The translations under genes and the position numbers were made by a program. A stretch of 64,000 bases of DNA from Marinobacter sp. LQ44 (lineage in GTDB: Bacteria > Pseudomonadota > Gammaproteobacteria > Pseudomonadales > Oleiphilaceae): positions 3,720,001-3,784,000 of the forward strand of contig NZ_CP014754.1 of assembly GCF_001447155.2 (NCBI RefSeq). Reading direction: 5' to 3'. Positions 9,250 through 18,365 of this stretch are shown in pieces. A model generated the notes under the pieces. That model was not told where the DNA came from and ran no database searches. It saw only the letters and a list, made by a program, of their open reading frames with translations. Numbering within the stretch: the first letter of the stretch is position 1; every line of letters starts with the position of its first letter.

Positions 9250-9993
9250 TCAGTGCTGTTGTGTCTTCACCCAGTCGGCGAAAAGCCGGAGCAATTGGCT
9301 GGCCGTGGGTGCTGGCTGAACGGAACTCAGCAAGGCGTTTGCGTCCAGGCCTTCGGTCTCAAGATCAGGGTACTGGACTTCCAGGTAGGCTTTCATGATC
9401 TGTTCGTTGAACTCCGGGTGGAACTGAACGCCCCAGGCATTCTTGCCAACCCGGAAGGCCTGATGGGGTTCAAAGCTGGAGCGGCCCAGAAGCACAGCGC
9501 CCGGTGGCAGTTCTATTACCGACTGTTTGTGAGTCAGCTGGGCCGGGAACTGTTTCGGCAGCTGGCTGAACAGTGGGTCGTCCTGGGCGCTGTCAAACAG
9601 GGTTACCGCCTGGGTGCCGGTCTCCCGGCCGTCTGGGTGATAATCCACTTTGCCGCCAAGCGCGTGGGCCAATAATTGATGCCCATAACACACACCCAGA
9701 AGCGGAACGCCCGCTTCAGCCGCTTGCCGAACCCACGCTGCCGTCGTTTCACTCCAGGCCGCACGCTCGCTCACCATCGCCGGTGAACCAGTAATGACGA
9801 TGCCTTGCCAGTCGCCAGGTTGCCCAGGCGGCGGTGCTTGAGTGACGTCTGCAATCGTGAGTTCTAAATGGCTGGAAAGCGCCCGCGAAAACCAGGCATC
9901 AAAGTCCCCGAACTGATCCCTGATCTGCGGGTAGGTAGACCCGGTTTTCAGAATCACCACACGGGCTTTGCGGGGTGTTTCTGTTCCAGCCAT
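9250..9993 (-). CDS. Class I glutamine amidotransferase-like protein (GATase1)
   Basis: 247 residues from the ATG at 9993, which has GGAG six bases upstream. The stand-alone GATase1 domain has the nucleophile Cys102 in GVCYGHQLL and the His192/Glu194 pair in GVQFHPEF, a full catalytic triad. The synthase partner is not encoded nearby. Similar free-standing proteins are annotated as GMP-synthase-like amidotransferases or gamma-glutamyl hydrolases acting on glutamylated polyamines. The true substrate is not evident. It lies 15 bases downstream of the YeeN-type gene and may share its transcript. Confidence 0.87.
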   Translation of the reverse strand: MAGTETPRKARVVILKTGSTYPQIRDQFGDFDAWFSRALSSHLELTIADVTQAPPPGQPGDWQGIVITGSPAMVSERAAWSETTAAWVRQAAEAGVPLLGVCYGHQLLAHALGGKVDYHPDGRETGTQAVTLFDSAQDDPLFSQLPKQFPAQLTHKQSVIELPPGAVLLGRSSFEPHQAFRVGKNAWGVQFHPEFNEQIMKAYLEVQYPDLETEGLDANALLSSVQPAPTASQLLRLFADWVKTQQH

Positions 9994-10008
9994 CGCCAGC
10001 TCCAACTC

Positions 10009-10737
10009 TTATGACTCTTCCGGGAGTTCCGCGTTGTGGAACACGTTCTGAACGTCGTCCAGATCGTTCAGCATGTCGAGGAATTTCTCGAACATCGGAA
10101 TATCGTCGCCTTCCACCACGGTGGTGGTTTTGGGCAGGAACTGGATTTCGTCAACATCAAACTCGATGCCTTCAAACGCCGATTCCAGGGCCTGTTTGGC
10201 CTTTGCGTATTCGGTGTTGGGGGCAAAGACAGTGATCTTGCCATCTTCGTTTTCGATGTCGGTTACATCGACATCGGCTTCCATCAGTGCTTCCAGAACG
10301 GCCTCTTCATCCTGGCCGGAAAACGCGAAAATGGCGCAATGGTCAAACATGTGTGCCACAACACCAGGGGTGCCGATTTTGCATTTGGTTTTCGTGAAGG
10401 CCAGGCGCACATCGCCGAAAGTGCGGTTGGGGTTGTCGGTCAGGCAGTCGACAATCACCATGCAGTTGCCGGGGCCGTAACCCTCATAACGAGCCGGGGA
10501 GTAATCTTCGCCCGCGCCACCCTTGGCTTTGTCGATGGCTTTTTCAATCACGTGTGCGGGAACCTGGTCTTTCTTTGCCCGCTCAATGAGCCCGCGAAGC
10601 GACAGGTTGGCCTGGGGATCTGTGCCGCCAGACTTGGCGCTCATGTAGATTTCCCGGCCGTACTTGCTGTAGACCTTGGTTTTTGCCGCGGCCGTCTTGG
10701 CCATGGATTCTTTGCGGTTCTGGTAGGCTCTGCCCAT
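10009..10737 (-). CDS. YebC/PmpR-family protein, YeeN-like paralogue
   Basis: 242 residues. The three-domain YebC fold is visible: an N-terminal helical domain starting MGRAYQNRK and including [11 protein letters not shown], the conserved IDKAKGG and YEGYGP motifs (about residues 62-90), and domains 2 and 3 ending VQNVFHNAE. The opening MGRAYQNRK, rather than MAGHSKW, places it with the YeeN subgroup. YebC family members were long annotated as transcriptional regulators and more recently linked to relief of ribosome stalling at proline runs. Which applies here is not visible. It is cytosolic, with no operon partner beyond the amidotransferase. Confidence 0.9.
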   Translation of the reverse strand: MGRAYQNRKESMAKTAAAKTKVYSKYGREIYMSAKSGGTDPQANLSLRGLIERAKKDQVPAHVIEKAIDKAKGGAGEDYSPARYEGYGPGNCMVIVDCLTDNPNRTFGDVRLAFTKTKCKIGTPGVVAHMFDHCAIFAFSGQDEEAVLEALMEADVDVTDIENEDGKITVFAPNTEYAKAKQALESAFEGIEFDVDEIQFLPKTTTVVEGDDIPMFEKFLDMLNDLDDVQNVFHNAELPEES

Positions 10738-10919
10738 CTGTGGTGCCTCTTGGGTTTTCTGTAAAAGGTCGGATTTTACTCAACTAGCGGCCTGGGTGAC
10801 AGCCTATTTTGCCGGCTGGTGGTTCGAAGGTATCAGTTGAATGATGCTTTGGTAGCGGCGACGTGGTGGGCACCGGCTGTTAGCGTGTCAGGGTGTATCA
10901 GTCTCGGTGGAGTGTCGCT

Positions 10920-11342
10920 ATGAACGTTGTCCGGCCAACGGTTTTACTGGTCATTGCCATGGCTTTGGCTCCCGTTACGGGGATCAGTGCCCAGGAAAAT
11001 GATGAACAAACCCGCATAGCCCGGGATATGGTCAAGACGTTGCAGGCCTATGCGGTATACAAAATGGGGCAATACGACGAAGCGTTTGATCGATACTGCG
11101 AGCTTGCTGAGCGGGGCAACAGCCAGGGTATGCTGAATGTGGCCAACATGTATGCCGCCGGCCTAGGAACCGAGAAGAACCTGGAAAAGGCGTTCCAGTG
11201 GTATCTGGAAGCCGCGGAAGCTGGCGATGCCATCGGCATGGAGGAAGTGGCCAGTGCCTATCGCCAGGGCCTGGGTGTGCCCAGAGACGACAATCTGGCC
11301 GATGAATGGCTGGCACGAGCACAGGCTGCGCGCCAGCCGTGA
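10920..11342 (+). CDS. Exported Sel1-repeat protein
   Basis: 140 residues from the ATG at 10920, which has GGAG ten bases upstream; a longer frame from 10893 lacks support. A signal peptide (about 1-24, ending ISAQ) precedes two Sel1-like repeats (GNSQGMLNVANMYAAGLG and GDAIGMEEVASAYRQGLG), each a TPR-like helix pair. Sel1 proteins are adaptor scaffolds, here presumably periplasmic. It is monocistronic and convergent with the di-iron protein gene. Confidence 0.85.
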   Translation: MNVVRPTVLLVIAMALAPVTGISAQENDEQTRIARDMVKTLQAYAVYKMGQYDEAFDRYCELAERGNSQGMLNVANMYAAGLGTEKNLEKAFQWYLEAAEAGDAIGMEEVASAYRQGLGVPRDDNLADEWLARAQAARQP

Positions 11343-11367
11343 TTCACGGAACCATAAACCGAGCGAA

Positions 11368-12168
11368 TTAGACGTATTCCACCGGCTGTCGGTAGTTATC
11401 CTGTGAAACCAGATCAATCCCGCAGTCCATCTCGCTGACCCAGTTCAGGAAGCGGTCGACCATCACCGGTCCCTCGAAACGCTTGCCGTGCTGGGGCACG
11501 ATCATAGCCACATCCATGCCGCGAACCATATTGGCCCAAAGGCCGCACACCTTCTTGGAGGCGATGTAGCGCCGGTGGAAACCGATCATGTTGGGGATGT
11601 GCTTGTCGAAATCCTTGACCGGCTCGTGGTCATCTTCACCGCCCATAGAGGCGCCAAGATCGCCTGAGAACAGGATCTTGGAGACCGGATCATAAAACTG
11701 CAGGTTGCCCACGGAGTGCATGAAGTGTGCAGGCAGGCACTGAAGGTAGCTGTCACCGAACCGGACATTGGCGCCGCCATCAGGAATGCTGACGATGCGG
11801 TCGTAAACGCTTCCGCTGAGCTGATTGGTGACATAGCTGGACACCAGATGCGGCAGGAATCTGGCCCACAGCTTGGAAGTCACAATCTTGGCGCGAGTGT
11901 GAACAATCCAGCGATCGATGGCGCCGATGATGTCTGGGTCCTGGTGAGACGCAAAAACATAATCCATATCGCGGATGTTCATATACTTCGAAGCAGCTAC
12001 CGAGAGCGGCGTGTAAGTGAGGTCTCCGCCGGGATCAATCAGGGCTTCATGTTTGCCATCGACAACCAGGAACTGGTTCGACTGGACGCCTTCGCCAGTC
12101 ACCAGTGAATCAAACATCAGGCACTTGTGGTGTCCGTTGTCGAAAAGCACAATCGGTTCAGCCGCCAT
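11368..12168 (-). CDS. Oxygen-binding di-iron protein (ODP), metallo-beta-lactamase fold
   Basis: 266 residues. The fold is that of the beta-lactamase domain of flavodiiron proteins, but with no flavodoxin module. Ligand candidates are all present: His75-x-Asp77-x-Asp79 (SHQDPD, replacing the usual HxHxDH), His148 in PAHFMHS, Asp170 in FSGDLG and His227 in PQHGK. The HxDxD variant is what is expected of oxygen-binding di-iron proteins described in bacterial sensors, so oxygen or NO binding or reduction is likelier than hydrolysis. The stand-alone architecture suggests it works with a separate redox or signalling partner. An FNR/Anr-like box lies about 130 bases upstream. Confidence 0.82.
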   Translation of the reverse strand: MAAEPIVLFDNGHHKCLMFDSLVTGEGVQSNQFLVVDGKHEALIDPGGDLTYTPLSVAASKYMNIRDMDYVFASHQDPDIIGAIDRWIVHTRAKIVTSKLWARFLPHLVSSYVTNQLSGSVYDRIVSIPDGGANVRFGDSYLQCLPAHFMHSVGNLQFYDPVSKILFSGDLGASMGGEDDHEPVKDFDKHIPNMIGFHRRYIASKKVCGLWANMVRGMDVAMIVPQHGKRFEGPVMVDRFLNWVSEMDCGIDLVSQDNYRQPVEYV

Positions 12169-12298
12169 TTCGCTCTCCCGCAGAGGATTGGTTGTGCCAT
12201 CAGGAAGCCCGGTCAGGCCCCCCTGATGGCCGGATATTGCAAGTTGCGCGGGAGGTTACAGAATTGACAAATGTGAAGTGTTGCCTCAGGTCAATTAT

Positions 12299-12312
12299 CT
12301 GATATTCATCAA
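12299..12312 (-). promoter_or_regulatory. FNR/Anr-like box upstream of the oxygen-binding di-iron gene
   Basis: Read on the minus strand the site is TTGATGAATATCAG, matching the FNR/Anr consensus TTGAT-N4-ATCAA at nine of ten defined positions. It lies between the SRPBCC gene end and the di-iron protein start. A site upstream of an oxygen-binding protein is plausible for oxygen control. Binding is inferred only. Confidence 0.45.
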
Positions 12313-12358
12313 GTAACGGTTTGTCACGCCGGCTGCCCGGGCCGGGGCTCTCATGGCA

Positions 12359-12787
12359 TCAGGCCAGCTTGGGGACCCGTTTGATGCCCCGGCGCAGGCC
12401 CTGCTCCAGAGCGACGCTGACCACTTTCCCGGAAAACGGCACTATGTCTTCAAAGGTGATGGTGTAGTTGAGCTGGGTTTGGCCATCCGGAGTCTCCGAA
12501 AAGCGAATCCTGCCCAGATGGTTCTTGATCGGGCTCATGCTGGTGATGGCATACTCAATCAGCGTATCGGGCTCGAAGTTCAGTACGGTTTCCTCCAGTG
12601 AGAGGGGGCCGATGCCGATCTTGCGCACAGAGCCCAGGCCGTTCGGGTCTGCCTGGTCACTGTCTTTGATCCGTTTGACCGGTGCGCCAAGCATTTTTCC
12701 GAAACGCTGGTGATCTGCAAACAGGGCGAATACCTTTTTGCGAGGGACATTAAAAGTCTCATTGATTTCAATGGTGTACATAGCCAT
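12359..12787 (-). CDS. SRPBCC-family (START-like) protein
   Basis: 142 residues from the ATG at 12787 (AGAG upstream); 57 bases of open frame further up have no ribosome binding site. The sequence is a polyketide_cyc2/SRPBCC helix-grip fold: the FNVPRKKVFALFADHQRF opening, the GLGSVRKIGIG strand, and the long C-terminal helix VALEQGLRRGIKRV. Such proteins bind hydrophobic ligands in a deep cavity. The ligand cannot be predicted. It lies upstream of the di-iron protein gene on the same strand, with about 190 bases between them. Confidence 0.82.
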   Translation of the reverse strand: MAMYTIEINETFNVPRKKVFALFADHQRFGKMLGAPVKRIKDSDQADPNGLGSVRKIGIGPLSLEETVLNFEPDTLIEYAITSMSPIKNHLGRIRFSETPDGQTQLNYTITFEDIVPFSGKVVSVALEQGLRRGIKRVPKLA

Positions 12788-12955
12788 GGTTGCTCTCTTG
12801 TTGTAGGCATTGGGACAAGAGTAACCGTTCACAGAGTTCAACAAAAGTCGCAGATGTGGGCAGGTGCAAGGTTGGCCTTACAATCCACACTGGTTATACT
12901 CATGCACGCTCAGGACGAGTAAGCAGTTCATCATTAATTTTCAGGGACCGAAGTC

Positions 12956-15088
12956 ATGCCCCAGGCAAGCGGATTGCAGTTCACCGCCCGTGTAGGCGAA
13001 TTCCCCTCAGATCACTTTGTTGTCGCCAGCTTCGCGCTGACCGAAAGCCTCTCCCAGCTGTTTCAGGGTCGAGTGCATCTGGCCAGTACTGACCCGGACG
13101 TGCAGGCGGCGGATATCCTGGAACAACCGGTGGACCTGGTGGTGTGGCAAGACGGCCAACCCCTGCGGCGCTTCACCGGCGTGGTGAACGAATTCGTCCG
13201 CGGCAACACCGGCCACCGCCGCACCGCCTATCAAGTGGTCATCCAGCCCCCGGCCTGGCGCCTGGGCCTGATGCACAATAGCCGCATCTTCCAGACCCAG
13301 ACCACCGATGCCATCGTGCGCACCCTGCTGGAAGAGCGGGGCATCATTGATACGGTCTTTGACTTCAAGCGCCCCCCGGAAGAGCGGGAATACTGCGTCC
13401 AGCACCGGGAAAGCGACCTGCAGTTCATCAACCGCCTGGCCGCCGAAGAAGGCTGGCACTACCGCTACCAGCACGGCAGCGTGGATGGAGAAGAACAACC
13501 GGCGTTAATCATCGCCGACCACCACGGCGACGCCCCGAAACTGGACCCGGTGCCCTGCAACACCCAGGCCGGCGGCAGCAGCAAACAGGCCTGTGTATTC
13601 AGCTTCGCCTACGAAGAACGCATCAAAGCCGCCTCCGTAGCCATGAAGGACTACACCTTCAAGAACCCCGCCTACGCCCTGATGCACGAGCACAATGCTG
13701 GCGGTGTGAACCACCGAGAAGACTACCAACACTACGACTACCCCGGCCGCTACAAAGCCGACGCCAGTGGCCAGCCTTTCACCCAGGCCAGACTGGACGC
13801 CCTGAGAAACGACGCCTCCCTGGCCAAGGGCGAAAGCAACCGCCCGGACTTTACCCCCGGCGCCAAAGTGGAACTGCAGGACCACGACAGCCAGAGCCTG
13901 AACCGGGAATGGCTGCTCACCGCCATCACCCACACCGGCAAACAGCCCCAGGCCATGGAAGAAGAGGGTGGCAGCGAACCCACCAGCTACCACAACGACT
14001 TCACCGCCATCCCGGCCGACAAAACCTGGCGGCCCCTGTGTGAACACAAGCCGATGATGGACGGCCCCCAGATGGCCATCGTCACCGGCCCCGAGGGTGA
14101 AGAGATTCACTGCGACCAGTATGGACGAGTGAAAGTAAGATTCCCCTGGGACCGCTACTCAAAAAATGATGAACACAGCAGCGCCTGGTTACGCGTCGCC
14201 CAAGGTTGGGCCGGTGGCCAATACGGCTTTATGGCCTTGCCCAGAATCGGCAACGAAGTGATTGTCTCTTTCCTGGACGGCGACCCGGACCAGCCCATTA
14301 TTACCGGCAGGACTTACCACGCCACCAACACACCGCCCTACGCGCTGCCGGAACACAAAACAAGAACCACTCTGAAAACCAAAACCCACAAGGGCGAAGG
14401 CAGCAACGAACTCAGATTTGAAGACGAAGCGGACCAGGAACAGATCTACCTCCACGCCCAGAAAGACCTGGACCTGCTGACGGAAAACAACCGCACGGAA
14501 GTTATCAAGAACGACAGCCACCTGACGGTGGAAAACAACCGCTTCAGCCACACCCAAGGCAACAGCCACCACACCACAGATGGCGAACATCGCGAGAGCA
14601 TCGGCGCCGACTACAGCCTCACCGTAAACGGCAGCCACCATAGCAAGCAGGGCAAGAACCAGCTGGTGGAAGCCGGCACCGAAATCCACCACAAGGCCGG
14701 TATGAAAATTGTGATCGAAGCTGGTGCCGAGGTAACGCTGAAAGCGGGTGGCAGCTTTGTGAAGGTGGACCCGAGTGGGGTGACGATTTCCGGGCCGCTG
14801 GTGCGGATGAACTCCGGGGGTGGGCCTGGGAGTGGTAGTGGGGTTGGGGTGAAGGGGCCGTTGTTGCCAAATGCATTAACACCTGATGGCTCGATTAGCT
14901 CAACAGGGCCCCAAATATCTGATGCCGGAGGTCGGCCAGACATTGAGGCTCTGTCGTTAAGGGTGGATGAGGTTAGGCCGATTGAGGCAGATCTGAAGCA
15001 AGCCGCGAGCTTTAGAAATGCCGCAAGAAAGGAAGAAGTGTTCTCGGAGGTCTGTTCTGTAAGGTCTGATAAGGAGGGACTTTCATGA
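12956..15088 (+). CDS. vgrG: VgrG spike protein of a type VI secretion system (TssI)
   Basis: 710 residues. The gp27-like module spans about 1-350 (with the conserved CVQHRESDLQFINRLAAEEG), the gp5-like OB fold about 380-460 (DQYGRVKVRFPWDR, WLRVAQGWAG, GNEVIVSFLDGDPDQP), and the gp5 C-terminal beta-helix repeats about 470-610. From about residue 620 a Gly/Ser linker leads to an 80-residue helical tail, probably the docking site for the adaptor-effector pair. It forms the spike tip that carries the effector out of the cell. No structural T6SS genes are in the window, so this is an orphan vgrG cluster. The stop overlaps the next start (ATGA). Codon use and GC content change abruptly in the tail. 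Confidence 0.96.
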   Translation: MPQASGLQFTARVGEFPSDHFVVASFALTESLSQLFQGRVHLASTDPDVQAADILEQPVDLVVWQDGQPLRRFTGVVNEFVRGNTGHRRTAYQVVIQPPAWRLGLMHNSRIFQTQTTDAIVRTLLEERGIIDTVFDFKRPPEEREYCVQHRESDLQFINRLAAEEGWHYRYQHGSVDGEEQPALIIADHHGDAPKLDPVPCNTQAGGSSKQACVFSFAYEERIKAASVAMKDYTFKNPAYALMHEHNAGGVNHREDYQHYDYPGRYKADASGQPFTQARLDALRNDASLAKGESNRPDFTPGAKVELQDHDSQSLNREWLLTAITHTGKQPQAMEEEGGSEPTSYHNDFTAIPADKTWRPLCEHKPMMDGPQMAIVTGPEGEEIHCDQYGRVKVRFPWDRYSKNDEHSSAWLRVAQGWAGGQYGFMALPRIGNEVIVSFLDGDPDQPIITGRTYHATNTPPYALPEHKTRTTLKTKTHKGEGSNELRFEDEADQEQIYLHAQKDLDLLTENNRTEVIKNDSHLTVENNRFSHTQGNSHHTTDGEHRESIGADYSLTVNGSHHSKQGKNQLVEAGTEIHHKAGMKIVIEAGAEVTLKAGGSFVKVDPSGVTISGPLVRMNSGGGPGSGSGVGVKGPLLPNALTPDGSISSTGPQISDAGGRPDIEALSLRVDEVRPIEADLKQAASFRNAARKEEVFSEVCSVRSDKEGLS

Positions 15089-15711
15089 TGCTTCAAGCCT
15101 CAGCGGTTAGCGAAAGCCTTCAGCCCTTACCACCGGCCGAGCATATGTTTTTGGTTTTTGACGGCGCATGTTCTAAGCACGGGCTGCGAAGCTGGTACGA
15201 ATTGGGGTTAGATGTATGTCCTCTCATGGTATTGAAGGATGGTGTATATGATGGTGTGTCTGCTTTGGGTCCGATGATTGCGGATCTGAGAGCTAGCAGT
15301 GTTCTTAAGACGTTATGGGAAGACAATCATCCCATAATGAGAAGAGCAGCGGTGTATCACACATCTTATGATGAGATGGGTTTATTGGATTTTCTGAGGG
15401 CACGAGTGCAAGTGATTATGCCCGGAGAGTTGTTGGCTTGGTTGAGGCTCGGTGATGCCAGGGTAGTTTCAAGATTGGCTGAGGCTGACGGTCATTTCCC
15501 TCCGCAATTCTGGTCGGGTGTTGACTCTATTTTTTTTCAATCTGAAACAGCATTGATCACAAGATACCAACCAACACGGGCCTCGAAGGGCAATGCTTCG
15601 GATGAGCGGGCGCTCTTCTCACAAAAAGTGGTGCCTCACTTCCATTTCGGCTCGGATCTATTATCTGCACTGGATTCGTCAAACGATCTAAAACACAGGG
15701 AAGTGTTATGA
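15085..15711 (+). CDS. DUF4123 adaptor/chaperone for a T6SS effector
   Basis: 208 residues with a DUF4123-type layout: the early beta-strand with FLVFDGA, a middle region with a conserved WxDN-like segment (TLWEDNHPIM), and the LRARVQVIMPGE strand followed by FxxRxxDARV-like residues (WLRLGDARVV). DUF4123 (Tec/Tap) proteins load a cognate effector onto VgrG and are not secreted with it. It is translationally coupled to vgrG by ATGA, with AAGGAGGGA inside the vgrG end, and to the effector gene by another ATGA. That arrangement supports a dedicated 1:1 adaptor role. Confidence 0.88.
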   Translation: MMLQASAVSESLQPLPPAEHMFLVFDGACSKHGLRSWYELGLDVCPLMVLKDGVYDGVSALGPMIADLRASSVLKTLWEDNHPIMRRAAVYHTSYDEMGLLDFLRARVQVIMPGELLAWLRLGDARVVSRLAEADGHFPPQFWSGVDSIFFQSETALITRYQPTRASKGNASDERALFSQKVVPHFHFGSDLLSALDSSNDLKHREVL

Positions 15712-18365
15712 CTTATTGTGCAACCTGTCCACTAATGACAGCTTTTGTGCCCCTACGATACGCCATTGGTCCTTTGAACTATGAAGGCGATTTGCTAGCT
15801 GGATTGGAGATACCTGACCTGCCAGAGCTTTTTCCTAACTTTGAGCGGTATACGCGCCTGCAGGATCGAGTGCTTGGATTGGTTCCTCGCTTGTTGAGAG
15901 ACGGCTGGTTATATGTGTGGAGCAGCTATGATGATCGCTTGATCGAGTACTCGGTGACGAATTCCCATATTCAGGAAACGAGCCGGGGCGGAGAGGTTAT
16001 CGATTCCAGAACGTCGGTTTTTTTAGCGCTTCCCTCGGGAGAGCCGGTCGATATTGCCTGGAGCGAAAACCAGTGGTCTGATGCTCATTTTGACATGATT
16101 GTGAATGAGTCGGATCAGCGTGAGAAATTCATGAGAAGAATGATCCCGGGAAGCTCACCGCACTGTCAGGGGCTTGATGAACAGACGTTTTATAGCCTGC
16201 CGGAAGTCGCTAATATCGAAGACTTCGATTGGTCAGGGTTAACGCCAACGATTCCGCATTGGCCTCAAATCGAACGTGCCACGAGGAGGTTTGATCAGCG
16301 GATAATGGGGGTTGTTGATGACCCTTGGGGCGTGACAGAGGATCTGGCCGCTTTGGTTCGGCTCGCCCACGACAATCAGGAGCGGTTGCGAGCTCGGTTC
16401 GGTGGGGAGTGGAGCCTTGCCAAGACAATCAGGGATCTATACGAAACGGACAGTCAGCTTGAGGCAAAGCTTCCTGAGCTCGTTGAGCTGCCCAAATTGC
16501 AGAGGGCCTGGCGTGAGTCAGATTCGTCTCAATCCCATTTTGAAGAAGTTGTTGGAGGGTTGCTCGATTCCTGGATTCGGTGGATGGAGACGCTCGAATG
16601 TGCAAACGGTCCTGAAACACTGGCAAGTTCTTGTGAGAGCCTTGATCTCGCCAAAGAAGACCACCACACCATTTTACAAGAGAAATTTGGCCTTGCTCTG
16701 TTAGGCCCATCTTACTTCAGCAAAGGCGCTGGTGCGATTGGTCGTCTGGCCGACATACAGGGCGAGGGTGCCCAGTGGTTCTGGAATGCGCTGCTTGGGG
16801 TAAGAGAGCGCCTGTCCCTCGGAGAAATCGAGAAGCTCGTTGAAGTCGGAGATATGGCGAACGACTCCATAGAAGATCTTTCGAAAGCCGCGACAGCGCT
16901 TGTTGCCGCGATTAATTCCAAGATTTCCGGTCTTGTCGCCAGAGCGCCGACGCCTCCGATACAATTATTATTCAATGCTGTTTCGCCTGTCGCTGCGGTG
17001 GAGTTGAGAGGGTTTCCAAACCGAATATCACTTTTAGGAAGCGGATTCCTGGTTTCGGGGCTAGCTCGAACTGGTCAGTCATTGGCGGTGGAGAGCGTGA
17101 GCGCTGTTCAGTCTAATCAATGGTTGAGTGAGGCGGCAAAAAATGGCGGAAACGCAGTGTCGCCTCTCAGCCCTCCGGATGCCGATGCGCGTAAAGTGCC
17201 CATAATTAGAGCAGTATCTGCAAATGCGGGACAGTATTTCAAAGGGAATCCTTATGGCCTGAGGGACGCTTTAGAAAAGGCACCGTTGCGTTCGATTCTG
17301 GTTGTTTTGACTGGAATTAATATGGCGTCTTCGTTCGTAGCTTTAACCGACAGTCAGAATCGTAATGTCGAAGGCTTTGCCAAAGTTGTTGGCGGTATGA
17401 CGGGGTTTGGTGCTGCCTATGCATCACTACAGCACCGAATTGCTGAAATCAATTGGCAGCAGGGACGTTCTTTATTGGCTAATCCAGAAGCCGATAGTCA
17501 CAGGCTGGGCGCGCGGGCTGCATTTGCGACTGCTGCAACTGCTGCGCTGGATATTATAATTTTTGGTTCGCAGGCAATAGAGTCTTATCGTACGGGTGAT
17601 TTCGATACTGCTGCCCTTGAGGCGGGCTTGATGGGCGTCTCCGTTGGCCAGCTGGCGCTGAGTGTCAGAGCTTTCAGAGCTTACCGAGAGGCGAGGGCTG
17701 CGGCGTTGGCGTTTGAAACGGCTACGGCCGTGCGGGGTGTGTCCCGGCTTGGAGGGTGGTACACGGCACTTTCAGTGGGTTTGACTGCATCATTAATCGG
17801 AGGCTTAGTCGCCCGACATTATGTTCAGAATACCCCGCTTGAACGATGGCTGGCCAACACCCGGTTTGGAGTAAAGCCTGCTGGATGGGCTGGTAACTAC
17901 CGCGATGAAATGGAGCGGTTGTATGCGGCTATTTTCCCCATCAAACTCAAGCTGGAGAGGGTTCCAAGGTTAAATCCACGCACGGGGATCCATATGCAGG
18001 ATTGCTGGTTAATACTTGAGCTTCCAGGGCAAAGGGCATTGCGCCCTGAAACGATTTACTTTTCAGGAGATGAGTTGAGGAACGGCGTTGGTTACCGGTC
18101 TTTGGCGTGGGTAGAGCAGCAATTGCGATCGGTATTTGATGCGGAGGAAAGAGAGCACATACTTCAGCCAAAGCGAACACCTGTGACTTGGTCTGGCGCT
18201 GATTTCACTCTTCATGAAGGGACAAGGGTTCATAACGCCGCAGCCACAGCAACATACAGAAAGGTTTATCACGATGATGACCAGATCTTTGGGCTTCAGG
18301 GGGAACTGACATATCGCCCCCAACCCGGTCTGGAAATGCCTCCGGTAAAGGTTGATATCTGGTGA
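15708..18365 (+). CDS. T6SS effector, VasX/BTH_I2691-like N-terminus, membrane-active C-terminal part
   Basis: 885 residues. The N-terminus (CxxC at residues 4-7, then PLRYAIGPLN, and LLRDGWLYVWSS at about 62-73) matches the VasX-like region of BTH_I2691-type T6SS effectors. Residues about 200-430 are helical. From about 430 to 720 several hydrophobic, Ala/Gly/Ser-rich segments occur, for example LRSILVVLTGINMASSFVAL, AAFATAATAALDIIIFG and ALSVGLTASLIGGLVA. They suggest a colicin-like, membrane-inserting or pore-forming toxin region. The last 150 residues form a soluble beta-rich tail. It sits between its adaptor and a membrane protein gene, the usual place for an effector. GC content is lower than in vgrG. 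The toxic mechanism is inferred. Confidence 0.85.
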   Translation: MTYCATCPLMTAFVPLRYAIGPLNYEGDLLAGLEIPDLPELFPNFERYTRLQDRVLGLVPRLLRDGWLYVWSSYDDRLIEYSVTNSHIQETSRGGEVIDSRTSVFLALPSGEPVDIAWSENQWSDAHFDMIVNESDQREKFMRRMIPGSSPHCQGLDEQTFYSLPEVANIEDFDWSGLTPTIPHWPQIERATRRFDQRIMGVVDDPWGVTEDLAALVRLAHDNQERLRARFGGEWSLAKTIRDLYETDSQLEAKLPELVELPKLQRAWRESDSSQSHFEEVVGGLLDSWIRWMETLECANGPETLASSCESLDLAKEDHHTILQEKFGLALLGPSYFSKGAGAIGRLADIQGEGAQWFWNALLGVRERLSLGEIEKLVEVGDMANDSIEDLSKAATALVAAINSKISGLVARAPTPPIQLLFNAVSPVAAVELRGFPNRISLLGSGFLVSGLARTGQSLAVESVSAVQSNQWLSEAAKNGGNAVSPLSPPDADARKVPIIRAVSANAGQYFKGNPYGLRDALEKAPLRSILVVLTGINMASSFVALTDSQNRNVEGFAKVVGGMTGFGAAYASLQHRIAEINWQQGRSLLANPEADSHRLGARAAFATAATAALDIIIFGSQAIESYRTGDFDTAALEAGLMGVSVGQLALSVRAFRAYREARAAALAFETATAVRGVSRLGGWYTALSVGLTASLIGGLVARHYVQNTPLERWLANTRFGVKPAGWAGNYRDEMERLYAAIFPIKLKLERVPRLNPRTGIHMQDCWLILELPGQRALRPETIYFSGDELRNGVGYRSLAWVEQQLRSVFDAEEREHILQPKRTPVTWSGADFTLHEGTRVHNAAATATYRKVYHDDDQIFGLQGELTYRPQPGLEMPPVKVDIW

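Noticed and set aside
13505..14110. Minus-strand Val/Gly-rich frame opposite vgrG
   Set aside because: The sequence is a composition artefact of the GC-rich vgrG strand.
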